NCBI RefSeq assembly: GCF_947488835.1
Contig: NZ_CANLBK010000001.1
Coordinates: 1,798,001 to 1,862,000, forward strand
Source: an uncultured Marinobacter sp.
GTDB lineage: Bacteria; Pseudomonadota; Gammaproteobacteria; Pseudomonadales; Oleiphilaceae
Length of the DNA: 64,000 bases
Reading direction: 5' to 3'
Position 1 is the stretch's first letter, and the number at the start of each line of letters is the position of its first letter. Both the position numbers and the translations under genes were made by a program. Shown one piece after another: positions 30,120 through 39,198 of this stretch. Under the pieces are notes generated by a model. It saw only the letters and a list, made by a program, of their open reading frames with translations, made no database searches and was not told the origin of the DNA.

Positions 30120-30213
30120 GATCAACTGCTCCTGAACTACTTCTCTTAATCCAAAGATCCCGACGCGCCGGCTATTGAGCGGGCGCGATAAACTCTTACT
30201 TGTTCAAAAGGAT

Positions 30214-30747
30214 TCAGTTGAAGTTCACTTCGCCGTACATGCCTGCCTGATAGTGCCCTAGAACGTTGCAGGCAAATTCGATATTGCCCTTTTCGGAAAA
30301 CGTCCAGATGATTTCCTGGCTCTCTCCCGGCTCTAAAAGCACGCTGTTCGGGTCGTCGTGCTTCATGGACTTGCCGTGCCCCATATCCATTTCCATCATG
30401 TCGTGATTGAGCTTGCCGCCCTGAATAGCGCCATGCTCAACCATCATCATCATTTCTTTTTGATGGGCTTCGTGCATATCGGGGGTGCCAATGTTGAATT
30501 CGTGCACCAACTGCCCTTTGTTCTGAACCACAAAACGCACCGTTTCTCCTCGTTTGACTTCGATAGCTTCGGGCTCGTAGTAGTTGTCATACATCTCCAC
30601 TGTAATGCTGCGACTGACATCAGACGTTTTACCCGGTTCGCCGCTCTTGGCGTTGTGACCATGCCCACCTTCGTGGGTACCCGCTCCAAGTGCAGTTAAG
30701 GACATTGACATGGCAACTGCTGCAACTGCGAACTTTGCTAGACTCAT
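30214..30747 (-). CDS. copI: CopI-like periplasmic cupredoxin
   Basis: This is a type 1 copper protein related to CopI, a periplasmic cupredoxin linked to copper tolerance. The 177-residue precursor has a signal peptide ending near residue 22 and a His/Gly-rich mature N terminus. The cupredoxin fold has likely ligands His82 (LVHEFN), Cys160, His165 and Met170 (CNVLGHYQAGM). An inserted Met/His-rich stretch (about 91-130) may bind further copper. The start at 30747 has AGGAG upstream. copA follows about 95 nt downstream, and the regulator gene is divergent. Confidence 0.85.
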   Translation of the reverse strand: MSLAKFAVAAVAMSMSLTALGAGTHEGGHGHNAKSGEPGKTSDVSRSITVEMYDNYYEPEAIEVKRGETVRFVVQNKGQLVHEFNIGTPDMHEAHQKEMMMMVEHGAIQGGKLNHDMMEMDMGHGKSMKHDDPNSVLLEPGESQEIIWTFSEKGNIEFACNVLGHYQAGMYGEVNFN

Positions 30748-30883
30748 TAAACCTTCTCCTGTGGTACGGCGTAACGTGCGTTCGAAATCTGTGTTCGCCC
30801 CGCAACGTGAGTGATGTGCTAAAACGCTTGATACCATCGCGCACGAACCTGAACTCTTTCTGAAAATCCGGTTTTATTTGCAG

Positions 30884-30899
30884 TTCAGGCTCAATTCAG
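30884..30899 (+). promoter_or_regulatory. possible response-regulator operator (direct repeat)
   Basis: TTCAG occurs at 30884-30888 and again at 30895-30899, an 11-bp period typical of OmpR/PhoB-family half-sites. It is in the intergenic space between copI and the divergent regulator gene. Assignment is by pattern only. Confidence 0.4.
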
Positions 30900-30952
30900 T
30901 TTGATAAGCGACACTGCTGCCGCCTGTTTTGACTTTAAAGAGGAAGCGACAC

Positions 30953-31618
30953 ATGAGACTACTGCTGGTGGAGGATGACCGACTGCTTGCGGAGGGGATT
31001 ACCAGCCAACTCGAGAAGGCCGGTTTCAGTGTGGATATCACCCACACAGCCAAAGAGGCGGTGATTTTAGGTGAGCAGGAAGACTACAAAGCAGGCGTGC
31101 TGGATCTCGGGCTGCCAGACGGAAACGGCCTGGATGTGTTGAGACAGTGGCGATCAAGCAAAGTCACCTTTCCGGTACTGATCCTCACCGCAAGGGGGGA
31201 CTGGCAAGATAAGGTAAACGGCCTCAAAGCAGGCGCGGATGACTACCTGGCCAAACCCTTTCAAACGGAAGAGCTGATTGCCCGCTTGAATGCCATCATG
31301 CGCAGAAGCGAAGGCAGGGTTCACTCAACGGTAAAAGTGGGGCGGTTTGAACTCGACGAGAATCGGCAATGCCTGCAGATCGAAGATGGCACCGAACACA
31401 GCCTGACCGGTACGGAATTCCGGTTACTGAGATGCCTGATGGGACGGCCTGGTCATATTTTCTCCAAAGAGCAGCTCATGGAGCAGCTATATAATCTAAA
31501 CGAAAGCCCCAACGAAAATATTATCGAAGCTTACATCCGGCGCCTGCGAAAGCTGGTTGGCCCAGAAACCATCGCAACGCGGCGCGGTCAGGGATATCTG
31601 TTTAATGACGCTGTTTAG
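30953..31618 (+). CDS. OmpR-family response regulator (copper locus)
   Basis: A DNA-binding response regulator of the QseB/PmrA/CopR type. The 221 residues have a receiver with acidic triad E-D-D at 7-9, phosphoacceptor Asp51 (VLDLGLPDGNG), and KPF near residue 102. The C-terminal winged helix shows LTGTEFRLLRCLM, NIIEAYIRRLRKL and RGQGYLF. The ATG at 30953 has GAGGAAG upstream. It overlaps the kinase gene by 14 bases, and it is divergent from copI-copA-copB, which it probably controls. Confidence 0.92.
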   Translation: MRLLLVEDDRLLAEGITSQLEKAGFSVDITHTAKEAVILGEQEDYKAGVLDLGLPDGNGLDVLRQWRSSKVTFPVLILTARGDWQDKVNGLKAGADDYLAKPFQTEELIARLNAIMRRSEGRVHSTVKVGRFELDENRQCLQIEDGTEHSLTGTEFRLLRCLMGRPGHIFSKEQLMEQLYNLNESPNENIIEAYIRRLRKLVGPETIATRRGQGYLFNDAV

Positions 31619-32939
31619 AAAGCCTGTTTCCATAAAGGGGGCACTTCTGCTCCTGCTATTACCCGCAGGCATAGGCTTGATGGCCATCGCATGGTTTGTG
31701 CATGGATTGCTTCTGGAACGAATGTCCCGGGAATTTGTTGAGAGCCGCCTGATGGATGAAGTGGCTTTTCTGGAGCATCATATTCGCCAGGCTGATGGCC
31801 AGACAGACATGCTCAAGACTGGAGATTATTTTGAGAAAGTATTCCATCATGCTTTTGCTATCCAGTCTCCGGCTCAAACAGTCATATCTCCACAATCCTG
31901 GCAACCGTTGCTGAGCCCCATGCTGTTATCGAATGACCAGAACAGCATCAGAGTAAAGGGTGCTGAGATTCCGAATGCGCCCTCCGACATTCTCGCCTAT
32001 CGAAAATCATTTTTGGTAAACGATATACCTTTCACCGTCATCGTTTCAGAAGATATGGGCGCGCTGCAAAACAGCCAAGCCGAACTGCATGCCTGGACAG
32101 CAATCGTATCGATTTTGCTGATTTTGTTGCTTGTGGGGATTATCTGGTTTGGCATCAATCTGTCGATGCGCCCCGTGGTCTCGCTTCAGGCTGCTCTCAA
32201 ACGTCTACAGAGCGGTGATAGCTCCCGGATAAACGTAACAGCTCCGGAAGAATTCCGGCCACTGGTACAACAACTTAACCAGCTTCTGGACTCCCTGGAT
32301 CAGCGACTTGAGCGCTCCAGGGAAGCGCTCGCGAATCTGTCTCACAGTGTTAAAACGCCCATCGCTGCGGTCAGGCAGGTCCTCGAAGATACCAGTCGTC
32401 CTCTGGACAATGATCTGAGGCATGAGATGGGATCGCGCCTGAGTGATATAGACCGGCAGCTGGAAGCAGAAATGCGACGTAGCCGGTTTGCTGGCCCACA
32501 GGTCGGTAAAAGCGCCTATCCCGTAAAGCAAGCCCGTGATCTCCTGTGGATGTTGGGCCGACTTTACCCAGAAAAATCATTTGAGCTATCAACGTCACTC
32601 ACCGACGAGTCTCGCTGGCCCATTGAGGAACAAGACTTGAACGAGATAATGGGCAACCTTCTCGATAATGCCGGGAAATGGTCGACCTCTTTCGTTGAGC
32701 TTTTCCTGACGCAGAGCAATGGGGTTGCTCGTATGTCTGTGTCTGACGATGGCCAGGGAGTTAAAGCAGATGAAATGTCCAGTCTTGGTCAGCGTGGGTT
32801 GCGTCTGGACGAGCAGACACCCGGACACGGTCTTGGGCTCGCCATCGTGAGAGAAATCGTTAATCGTTACGGGGGGAATGTTACCTTCTCAACCACGTCG
32901 AAAGGGGGGTTGAGAGTAGCCGTCGAAATCCCCAATTAG
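31605..32939 (+). CDS. sensor histidine kinase (copper locus)
   Basis: The kinase partner of the upstream regulator, 444 residues. Membrane segments at about 12-34 and 165-187 flank a roughly 130-residue periplasmic sensor domain. A HAMP linker follows, then the H-box with His247 (LSHSVKTPIAAV), N-box (EIMGNLLDNAGKW), and G boxes (SDDGQGV, GHGLGLAIVREIV). The start at 31605 lies inside the end of the regulator gene. The 3' end overlaps the convergent AraC-type gene by 51 bases. Sensing of periplasmic copper is inferred from neighbours. Confidence 0.92.
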   Translation: MTLFRKPVSIKGALLLLLLPAGIGLMAIAWFVHGLLLERMSREFVESRLMDEVAFLEHHIRQADGQTDMLKTGDYFEKVFHHAFAIQSPAQTVISPQSWQPLLSPMLLSNDQNSIRVKGAEIPNAPSDILAYRKSFLVNDIPFTVIVSEDMGALQNSQAELHAWTAIVSILLILLLVGIIWFGINLSMRPVVSLQAALKRLQSGDSSRINVTAPEEFRPLVQQLNQLLDSLDQRLERSREALANLSHSVKTPIAAVRQVLEDTSRPLDNDLRHEMGSRLSDIDRQLEAEMRRSRFAGPQVGKSAYPVKQARDLLWMLGRLYPEKSFELSTSLTDESRWPIEEQDLNEIMGNLLDNAGKWSTSFVELFLTQSNGVARMSVSDDGQGVKADEMSSLGQRGLRLDEQTPGHGLGLAIVREIVNRYGGNVTFSTTSKGGLRVAVEIPN

Positions 32940-33941
32940 GCTCACTCCCTGCCGCCTATACTCATTCGGCGACATCCCCGTCCACCGAATAAAGCTGCGT
33001 GTGAAGGCACTGTGCTCTGAATAGCCCAGTATCAGCGCAATATCGACTAACCCAAGATTTGTCTCTCGCAAATAGCGCTCTGCAATTTCACGCCTCACTG
33101 CTCCTACCTCTTTCAGAAAGCTGGTGCCTTCTGCCGCCAGTTGGCGTTGCAGAGTGCGGGTAGAGACACCCATACATTCAGCAACAGCGGCAATATCCAA
33201 ATGCTGCTCAGATAGCAGTCGGCTTATTCGCCGGCGCACATCGTCAACCAACGGGGATTCTCGTGGCAGGCGTGCCAGTAACGAATCGGCTTGTGCCTCC
33301 AGCATGGTTAACATAGCCGGGTCTGAGGTTGTTAGGGGGTGCGCCAAGACGCTCGCGGGAATGCGGATCACAGTTTCAGGCTGTTCGAACCGCACGGGGC
33401 AGCCAAAATAGTCCGTATAGGCTGCGCTGCTCTCTGGCGTGGGGTTGATGAAGTCCACTCGCTGCGGCGCGAGATCAGGCGAAGTCAGGCGGCGGAGAAA
33501 GTTGACGAGGGCCGTCACGGCTGTTTCGTCTACCAGTGGGCCCGGGCGACCATGCTGTGCATCCCACACCAACTCCATCGCTCCGCCCTCTTCCCTCACA
33601 ATCAGTGGCGTAACGTCATAGATCAGCCGCTGGTATTGATGGAAGCGGGCGATAGCCTCGCCAAGAGTTTTCGACGCCATGATCACATAGCCCAGCACAC
33701 CGGCATGGCGCGGGATGATGGTTTGCCCCAGGTGCAACCCCAATCGCGGGTCGTTCAAATGAAGAGCCGCTCGCTCAAGTAGCTGGCGCCAAACGTCGAT
33801 GGGCATGTCGGCGTTTAACAAGGTGTCCTGAGGTGGCCTGGGCAACTGCAGTAGTTGGTCGCTGTCGATACCTTTACGATCCAGGTACTCGTAGAGCGCC
33901 AGGGCAAAGCTGGCCGGAATGGATCGGCGGCGAAGGGTCAT
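32889..33941 (-). CDS. AraC-family transcriptional regulator with Arabinose_bd-type N domain
   Basis: The 350-residue protein has the N-terminal ligand-binding domain of the OruR/ArgR-like AraC group (about 1-220, IPASFALALYEYLDRKGID, GVLGYVIMASKTLGEAIARF). The C-terminal double helix-turn-helix reads DIAAVAECMGVSTRTLQRQLAAEGTSF and LVDIALILGYSEHSAFTRSFIRWTGMSPNEYR. I chose the ATG at 33941, with GAGAG upstream, over a 43-codon extension. It is divergent from the SDR-MBL-DUF1857-BCCT operon and is the obvious candidate activator. The 3' end overlaps the convergent kinase gene. Confidence 0.9.
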   Translation of the reverse strand: MTLRRRSIPASFALALYEYLDRKGIDSDQLLQLPRPPQDTLLNADMPIDVWRQLLERAALHLNDPRLGLHLGQTIIPRHAGVLGYVIMASKTLGEAIARFHQYQRLIYDVTPLIVREEGGAMELVWDAQHGRPGPLVDETAVTALVNFLRRLTSPDLAPQRVDFINPTPESSAAYTDYFGCPVRFEQPETVIRIPASVLAHPLTTSDPAMLTMLEAQADSLLARLPRESPLVDDVRRRISRLLSEQHLDIAAVAECMGVSTRTLQRQLAAEGTSFLKEVGAVRREIAERYLRETNLGLVDIALILGYSEHSAFTRSFIRWTGMSPNEYRRQGVSLIGDFDGYSQPPFRRG

Positions 33942-34082
33942 ATCACTCTCAACATCAGTAGACTGGCGTAAAGTGTTAAAAACGTGGCAGTCTGTGTCAA
34001 GCATGTGACCAGGCACTTTGCCACCATTATCCTCGAAAAACCGCCGAACACTTACGACCATTCCGGTCACGGAGTAACTTCG

Positions 34083-34880
34083 ATGCTGTTATTGGTAACG
34101 GGCGCAGCCTGTGGCATAGGCGCTTGCATTGTTGAACAGGCCATTCAGGGTGGCCACAGTGTCATCGCAGCCGATATGGACGCCGAGAGCCTTGCCAGTC
34201 GCTGGGCGAGTCATGAGAAAGTGCGCTGCGAAACCCTCGACGTTCGTAAAGACGCACAGTGGCAGTCCATGTTCCAGCGCCTTGCCGATGACAAAGTGAA
34301 AGTAGACGTGCTGATTAACGTGGCCGGCGTGCTTCGTAGTGGTCGCACCGGAGAGCTATCCAGCGACGATGTTGACTTGACTCTCGATGTGAATGTGAAA
34401 GGCGTGATTTTTGGCACCAACGCAGCCGCAGCCCACATGCTGGCCAACGGCCACCGGGGACACATCATAAACATCGGCTCTCTGGCCTCCTTGTGCCCGC
34501 TGCCGGGGAACGCTGTTTACGCTACCAGCAAATTTGCGGTTCGTGGTTTCAGTATCGCTGCAGCAGGCGACCTTCGCCCCCGCGGCATTGCAGTGTCGCT
34601 TGTCGGCCCCGGTCCGGTTAAAACGGCGATGCTGGATCAGCAGCGGGGCGACGAGAATTCAGCCATGACTTTTGCCAGCAGCCGCGCACTGTCTGCTGAT
34701 GAAGTTGCCAGAGCTGTTTTAGGGCCAGTACTGCGTAAGCAACCTCTGGAGTACTACCTGCCCTGGCAAGACGAGATTCTCGGCAGGCTGTCCAATACCG
34801 TGCCCGCCTTTTTCTTGAGCATGGCCCGCCGCGCCATGGAGCGCGGTCGCAAGAACTTTGAATCCGACAACTTCCGTTGA
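34083..34880 (+). CDS. short-chain dehydrogenase/reductase (SDR)
   Basis: A classical SDR of 265 residues that oxidises or reduces an alcohol/ketone with NAD(P). The cofactor motif TGAACGIG is at residues 6-13, with NVAG, the Ser region IINIGSLASL and the catalytic YATSK. An acidic residue after strand 2 (AADMD) suggests NAD preference. The ATG at 34083 has GGAG upstream. It is the first gene of an operon, 20 nt before the MBL-fold gene, and diverges from the AraC gene. The substrate is unknown. Confidence 0.9.
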   Translation: MLLLVTGAACGIGACIVEQAIQGGHSVIAADMDAESLASRWASHEKVRCETLDVRKDAQWQSMFQRLADDKVKVDVLINVAGVLRSGRTGELSSDDVDLTLDVNVKGVIFGTNAAAAHMLANGHRGHIINIGSLASLCPLPGNAVYATSKFAVRGFSIAAAGDLRPRGIAVSLVGPGPVKTAMLDQQRGDENSAMTFASSRALSADEVARAVLGPVLRKQPLEYYLPWQDEILGRLSNTVPAFFLSMARRAMERGRKNFESDNFR

Positions 34881-34900
34881 TAACAAAAAAAGGGAACCCT

Positions 34901-35956
34901 ATGACACTTTTCTCACAGATTAAGGATTTTGACGGATCACGCAGCGCATACGGCCAGCAGGCCAGAGTTGAGGACACCCGCGCTGCTGCCGAGGGCTTTC
35001 GTAAAACCATGTTGGCGGGACCAAAGGCGCGTTACTTCCGCTCGTTTGATCTGATCAAAGTGCCTTACCCTGCCCGCTACGGGCTACGGAATGCGTTTTC
35101 ACGGGAACGCTTTGTAGAGTACGTTCACATACAGAACCGTGTGTTTGTGGTGCAGTTTGATACCGAGGAAGGCGTAAAAACCATGTTGGTGTCGCCATCA
35201 GACTATGAGCGTAACGGTGAGACGCCTTTCTTCCGCCGCCTGCAGGACAACACCCCGAGCTTTTTCACGAACATGATTGTTGATCGGCAGAGTACGGCGC
35301 CGGATATTGTCGCCAGCCTCGGCCTTAAGCCAGAAGACATCGATTACATTACCTACGACCACCTCCACACTCAGGATGTGCGCCGCTGGCTGGGCACGGA
35401 TAAGGAGCAGGCGATCTTCCCCAACGCCAAACTACTGGTGCATTGGCGCGAATGGGAATCTGCTCAGGATCTGAACCCGTACCAAGCGGACTGGTATTGC
35501 CCCAGCGGCATTGCCGGAATTGCCGACGACAAGATCATCAAGTTTGACGGCTCGATCATGCTGGGTGATGGCGTAGCTCTGGTACACACCCCTGGCCACA
35601 CTGAAGGGAATCACTCCATCGTAGTACACACAGATGAAGGCCTGTGGGTAACCAGCGAGAACGGCGTTAGCGTGGATTCTTATGCGCCTCACCTCTCCAC
35701 CGCCAGTGGCGTGGCTGCCTATGCAGAAACCATAGGCACTGAAGTCATCATTAACGGCAACACGCTGGAAAACTCTGTAGATCAATACATTTCCATGGTT
35801 CAGGAAAAAACCATCGCTGGGCCATCCCAGCGGGATCCGCGCTTTCCCAACGTATTCCCATCCTCCGAGATGACGCCTTTCTGGGCTTTCCCCGGAACCT
35901 CCCCTGCATTTTATGTGGGTGAGGCGCAGCATGGAAAATTACACATCCCCGGCTGA
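34901..35956 (+). CDS. MBL-fold metallo-hydrolase
   Basis: A 351-residue metallo-beta-lactamase-fold protein with an N-terminal extension of about 90 residues before the core. The first metal motif reads D-H-L-H-T-Q-D at 153-159. The usual HxHxDH is thus changed to HxHxQD, which may alter the second metal site. The later metal ligands HTPGHTEGNHS are present. The ATG at 34901 has AAAGGGA upstream; a TTG 24 bases earlier overlaps the SDR stop and is less likely. A hydrolase of an ester, lactone or thioester is possible. It lies between the SDR and the DUF1857 gene in one operon. Confidence 0.85.
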   Translation: MTLFSQIKDFDGSRSAYGQQARVEDTRAAAEGFRKTMLAGPKARYFRSFDLIKVPYPARYGLRNAFSRERFVEYVHIQNRVFVVQFDTEEGVKTMLVSPSDYERNGETPFFRRLQDNTPSFFTNMIVDRQSTAPDIVASLGLKPEDIDYITYDHLHTQDVRRWLGTDKEQAIFPNAKLLVHWREWESAQDLNPYQADWYCPSGIAGIADDKIIKFDGSIMLGDGVALVHTPGHTEGNHSIVVHTDEGLWVTSENGVSVDSYAPHLSTASGVAAYAETIGTEVIINGNTLENSVDQYISMVQEKTIAGPSQRDPRFPNVFPSSEMTPFWAFPGTSPAFYVGEAQHGKLHIPG

Positions 35957-36031
35957 ACCGGGGAACACTCCTGAGTGGCGCGAACAGCAACCATCTACTA
36001 GCTTTCAACACAAGCAACTAGAGGAAACCGC

Positions 36032-36490
36032 ATGGAGTTTGAGCATGTAGTGCAAGTCAACGATCTGAAAGATTCGTCCATTCCGGATCTCACCCGGAAA
36101 CAACTTTGGGATGGTTTGGTGTTGCGGGCCGAGGCTCCTCATCATTTTGTGATCGGGCTTGAAGAATACGAACTGGACTGGCAAGACGACAAAAACCTGA
36201 AACGTAGCCTGGAGTTGCCAGGCATCGTGGTCGATGACCTGGTCACCTTCAATGAAGACCAAAGCGTACATTATGAGATTGTGCCCACAGCCTCGGTTCC
36301 CGGGGGGAGCCTCACTATGACCATCGAAGAGCCAGAGCCCCGGTCACTGTTCGTGCGCTTCAGGTATTGCGCCCGGTATCTCAACGATATTGGAGGAGAA
36401 TTCCCTTACGACCTGTTCGTACAGCAGGCGTATATTGCCGCAGACATAGACACCATTCGAATCATTAGAAACCGGTTCGCCAAGCATTAA
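36032..36490 (+). CDS. AtaL-like SRPBCC-fold protein (DUF1857)
   Basis: The 152-residue protein matches the DUF1857/AtaL group: MEFEHVVQVND at the start and LTRKQLWDGLVLRAEAPHHFV near residue 20. These are START/SRPBCC-fold proteins that may bind a hydrophobic or aromatic small molecule, and no reaction is established. It is 75 nt after the MBL-fold gene and 100 nt before the first BCCT transporter. A ribosome site AGAGGAAA precedes the ATG. Confidence 0.75.
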   Translation: MEFEHVVQVNDLKDSSIPDLTRKQLWDGLVLRAEAPHHFVIGLEEYELDWQDDKNLKRSLELPGIVVDDLVTFNEDQSVHYEIVPTASVPGGSLTMTIEEPEPRSLFVRFRYCARYLNDIGGEFPYDLFVQQAYIAADIDTIRIIRNRFAKH

Positions 36491-36590
36491 CCGAGACAGG
36501 GTGCAGGCCGTATATCCCGCTATACATTGGTAATAACAAGCTATTTATGGCACTGTCGCGCGCCGGAAATTATTAAAAAAGGTTTAGTTT

Positions 36591-38150
36591 ATGATTAAGG
36601 GTAACGACAAATCAGGCGGAGACTATTCCATAGCTCAGCTTGGCGACCCGGTAGTTCTTACTCTCAGCGTTGGCTTTATTGCGCTGTTTGTTGGTTTCTC
36701 TTTGTTTGATCTCAAAGGCGTAGCCGAGCTGATTGGTAACGGTTTTGCGTGGACTGCCAAAGTGTTTGGCACTTACTTCCAGATGTTGCTGTTGGCCACC
36801 TTCTTTATTGCTATTGGCCTGGCTTGCACGCCCGCTGCCAAAGCCAAAATTGGCAATTTGGCCAAACCAGAAATGAGCACCTTCCGTTGGCTCTCTATCA
36901 TTATGTGTACTCTGTTGGCCGGTGGCGGCGTATTTTTTGCTGCTGGTGAGCCGATCTATCACTTTGTTGTAACCCCACCAGCGTTCAATACAGAGCCGGG
37001 CACTGCAGCGGCGGTGTCCAATGCACTGGCTCAATCCTTTATGCACTGGGGCTTCCTGGCTTGGGCCGTTCTGGGCACCTTGGCTGCAATCATTCTGGCG
37101 CACGCCCACTATGTGCAGGGCAAGCCTTTGCAACCACGCACACTGCTTTACCCGGTATTCGGTGAGCGCATCATGAGCGGCTGGCTGGGCAGTGTTGTAG
37201 ACGCATGCTGCGTAATTGCCATTGTGGCCGGTACTGTTGGCCCCATCGGCTTTCTGGCCACCCAAATGAGCTTTGGGCTGAGCGAGCTGTTTGGCCTGAC
37301 TGATGGTCTGGTAACACAAATGGCCATCCTGATTGCCTTGGCTATGATCTACGTGACCTCAGCGGCAACCGGCGTTCACCGTGGCATTCAGTTTTTGAGC
37401 CGGATGAACGTATTCTTGGCGCTGGCCATCGGAGCCATTATTTTTGTCTTCGGCCCCACTTTGTTCCTCACCAACACCTACTTCCAGAGCATGGGCCAAT
37501 ACATGTCCTCCTTCATGGCTATGGCGACCATGACGGCAGATACCGCCCCGGGCTGGTGGATGCAGTGGTGGACTGTGTTCTTCTTCGCATGGTTTATTGG
37601 CTATGCACCGCTGATGGCCATTTTTGTTGCCCGCATCTCTCGCGGCAGAACCATTCGTGAAATGATTCTGGCTGTAGCGGTTATGGCTCCAGTTGCCACT
37701 ACCATCTGGTTTACCCTGCTGGGCGGTTCAGGCATCTACTACCAGATGACCGGTGTGATTGATCTGACTGAAGCCCTCAACAACTTCCGCTTTGATGTAG
37801 CAACTCTGACGGTTGCCCAGGCTCTGCCAGGCGGCGGCTTCATGGCTCTGGCTATTCTGGTACTTACCACGGTGTTTGTTGCCACAACCGGCGACTCCAT
37901 GAGCTACTCCATTGCGGTTGTGAGCACGGGGCACGACCAGCCGAACACCTTTGTGCGCGCATTCTGGGGCCTGGCGATGGCAGGCATGGCAGGCATTCTG
38001 TTGTACATGGGTGCGGGGCAGATCAGTGTGCTTCAGCAGTTCATTGTGATCACGGCCATTCCGGTGTCGCTGATCTTGCTGCCTTCACTCTGGCTCGGCC
38101 CCAAAGCGGCTTATGCCATGGCGCGGGAACAGAAGCTGATTCCTGAGTAA
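36591..38150 (+). CDS. BCCT-family transporter (copy 1)
   Basis: A betaine/carnitine/choline-type secondary transporter of 519 residues with about 12 membrane segments. The core signature is WWMQWWTVFFFAWFIGYAPL followed by MAIFVARISRGRTIREM. It lacks a long cytoplasmic C-terminal osmosensor tail, so it is more likely a catabolic uptake system than an osmoregulated one (inference). It closes the SDR-MBL-DUF1857 operon. A second transporter at 41709 is nearly identical except at the first ten residues. A terminator-like hairpin follows. Confidence 0.93.
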   Translation: MIKGNDKSGGDYSIAQLGDPVVLTLSVGFIALFVGFSLFDLKGVAELIGNGFAWTAKVFGTYFQMLLLATFFIAIGLACTPAAKAKIGNLAKPEMSTFRWLSIIMCTLLAGGGVFFAAGEPIYHFVVTPPAFNTEPGTAAAVSNALAQSFMHWGFLAWAVLGTLAAIILAHAHYVQGKPLQPRTLLYPVFGERIMSGWLGSVVDACCVIAIVAGTVGPIGFLATQMSFGLSELFGLTDGLVTQMAILIALAMIYVTSAATGVHRGIQFLSRMNVFLALAIGAIIFVFGPTLFLTNTYFQSMGQYMSSFMAMATMTADTAPGWWMQWWTVFFFAWFIGYAPLMAIFVARISRGRTIREMILAVAVMAPVATTIWFTLLGGSGIYYQMTGVIDLTEALNNFRFDVATLTVAQALPGGGFMALAILVLTTVFVATTGDSMSYSIAVVSTGHDQPNTFVRAFWGLAMAGMAGILLYMGAGQISVLQQFIVITAIPVSLILLPSLWLGPKAAYAMAREQKLIPE

Positions 38151-38160
38151 ACAATACTAA

Positions 38161-38197
38161 TCAGCAGCCTCGGGAGTGTCGCTCTCAGGCTGCTGAT
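38161..38197. terminator. hairpin between convergent BCCT copy 1 and LysR gene
   Basis: TCAGCAGCCT and AGGCTGCTGA are perfect 10-bp complements, with a further GAG/CTC inside. The following T-run is weak. Its position between convergent genes suggests a shared terminator. Confidence 0.6.
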
Positions 38198-38209
38198 GTT
38201 CTTGCTCCA

Positions 38210-39103
38210 TCACACCACGTCATACTGCAACTTCTCCAGAACAAAAGAGTGCATAGCTTGAGCCGCTGGGCTGAGCGTGCGGTTTGCCGCCTGCACCAAT
38301 CCAATTCTTCGAACCACATCCGGATCACTTAACGGGATAAAGCACAGGTTAGCGCTGTGTTCCGGGAAGGCTAATCGCGGCAGGGTTGTTATGCCAGCAC
38401 CCGCTTCCAGCATGGCAATCAGTGAAATCATGTTGGAGATGTAAAACGCACTGTTCTCCACCAACTCCGTAGCCTCAGTGCCCATCAATAGCCGGGATGT
38501 TCCGTTCCGAATCAGCTTTTCGCTCTGCAAGCTACGCCAATCCAGCGACGTTTCCGCAGCAAAGGCATGGTCCTTACGACACACCACCCCAACCTTGTCT
38601 TCAAATAGATGGGTGTATTCCAAATCGTCCGTATTTTGCCAAAGACTGGTTATCCCTAAATCAACCTCACCATGCGCCACCATCTGGCACACATAGTGGG
38701 CGTTTTCGTCATGCAGGCTGATATTCAGGCCGGGAAACTGCTCAATAAACTCCGCCAGGAACGACGGCATAATCCGACTGGCCACCGAGGGCACGGTAGC
38801 AATGTGTATGTGGCCCTGCTGCCCGCCAGCCTGGCTCACGACATCTTTTGAAGTGCGGTCATGCTGGCCTACCAGATCGCGGAACCTTGGCAGGCAGTAC
38901 TCACCAAACGGCGTTAACTTGTTTTGTGCGCCACGCTCAAACAAATTTTGCCCAAGGCGGTTTTCCAGCTCACGCACGGCCATAGAGATGGCTGGCTGGG
39001 TACGGTACAAGCGCCGGGACGCACCGTGAAAACTCCCCTCTTCCACAACCGTAATCACATAGCGTAATTGCTGAATTTTCAGCTCTGGCAATATTGCACT
39101 CAT
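38210..39103 (-). CDS. LysR-family transcriptional regulator
   Basis: A 297-residue LysR-type regulator with N-terminal winged helix (IQQLRYVITVVEEGSFHGASRRLYRTQPAISMAVRELE) and a C-terminal effector domain (GHIHIATVPSVASRIMPSFL, HGEVDLGITSL, AGAGITTLPRLAF), of CysB/Cbl-like layout. The ATG at 39103 has AAGGAG upstream. It is divergent from the aldehyde dehydrogenase operon, the usual LysR target arrangement. The 95-bp gap contains an AT-rich dyad ATAAT-TG-ATTAT at 39134-39145 that could be its site, with low confidence. Confidence 0.92.
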   Translation of the reverse strand: MSAILPELKIQQLRYVITVVEEGSFHGASRRLYRTQPAISMAVRELENRLGQNLFERGAQNKLTPFGEYCLPRFRDLVGQHDRTSKDVVSQAGGQQGHIHIATVPSVASRIMPSFLAEFIEQFPGLNISLHDENAHYVCQMVAHGEVDLGITSLWQNTDDLEYTHLFEDKVGVVCRKDHAFAAETSLDWRSLQSEKLIRNGTSRLLMGTEATELVENSAFYISNMISLIAMLEAGAGITTLPRLAFPEHSANLCFIPLSDPDVVRRIGLVQAANRTLSPAAQAMHSFVLEKLQYDVV

Positions 39104-39198
39104 CTGATAAGAACTCCTTATCACGCAATCTTTATAATTGATTATTTTTATTATTACATCTTGACTAGTATGAATGCATCGTAAATAAGGAGGTCGTC

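Noticed and set aside
33942..34070. N-terminal extension of the AraC-type regulator by 43 codons
   Set aside because: The extra residues do not match the family and the start at 33941 has a ribosome site.
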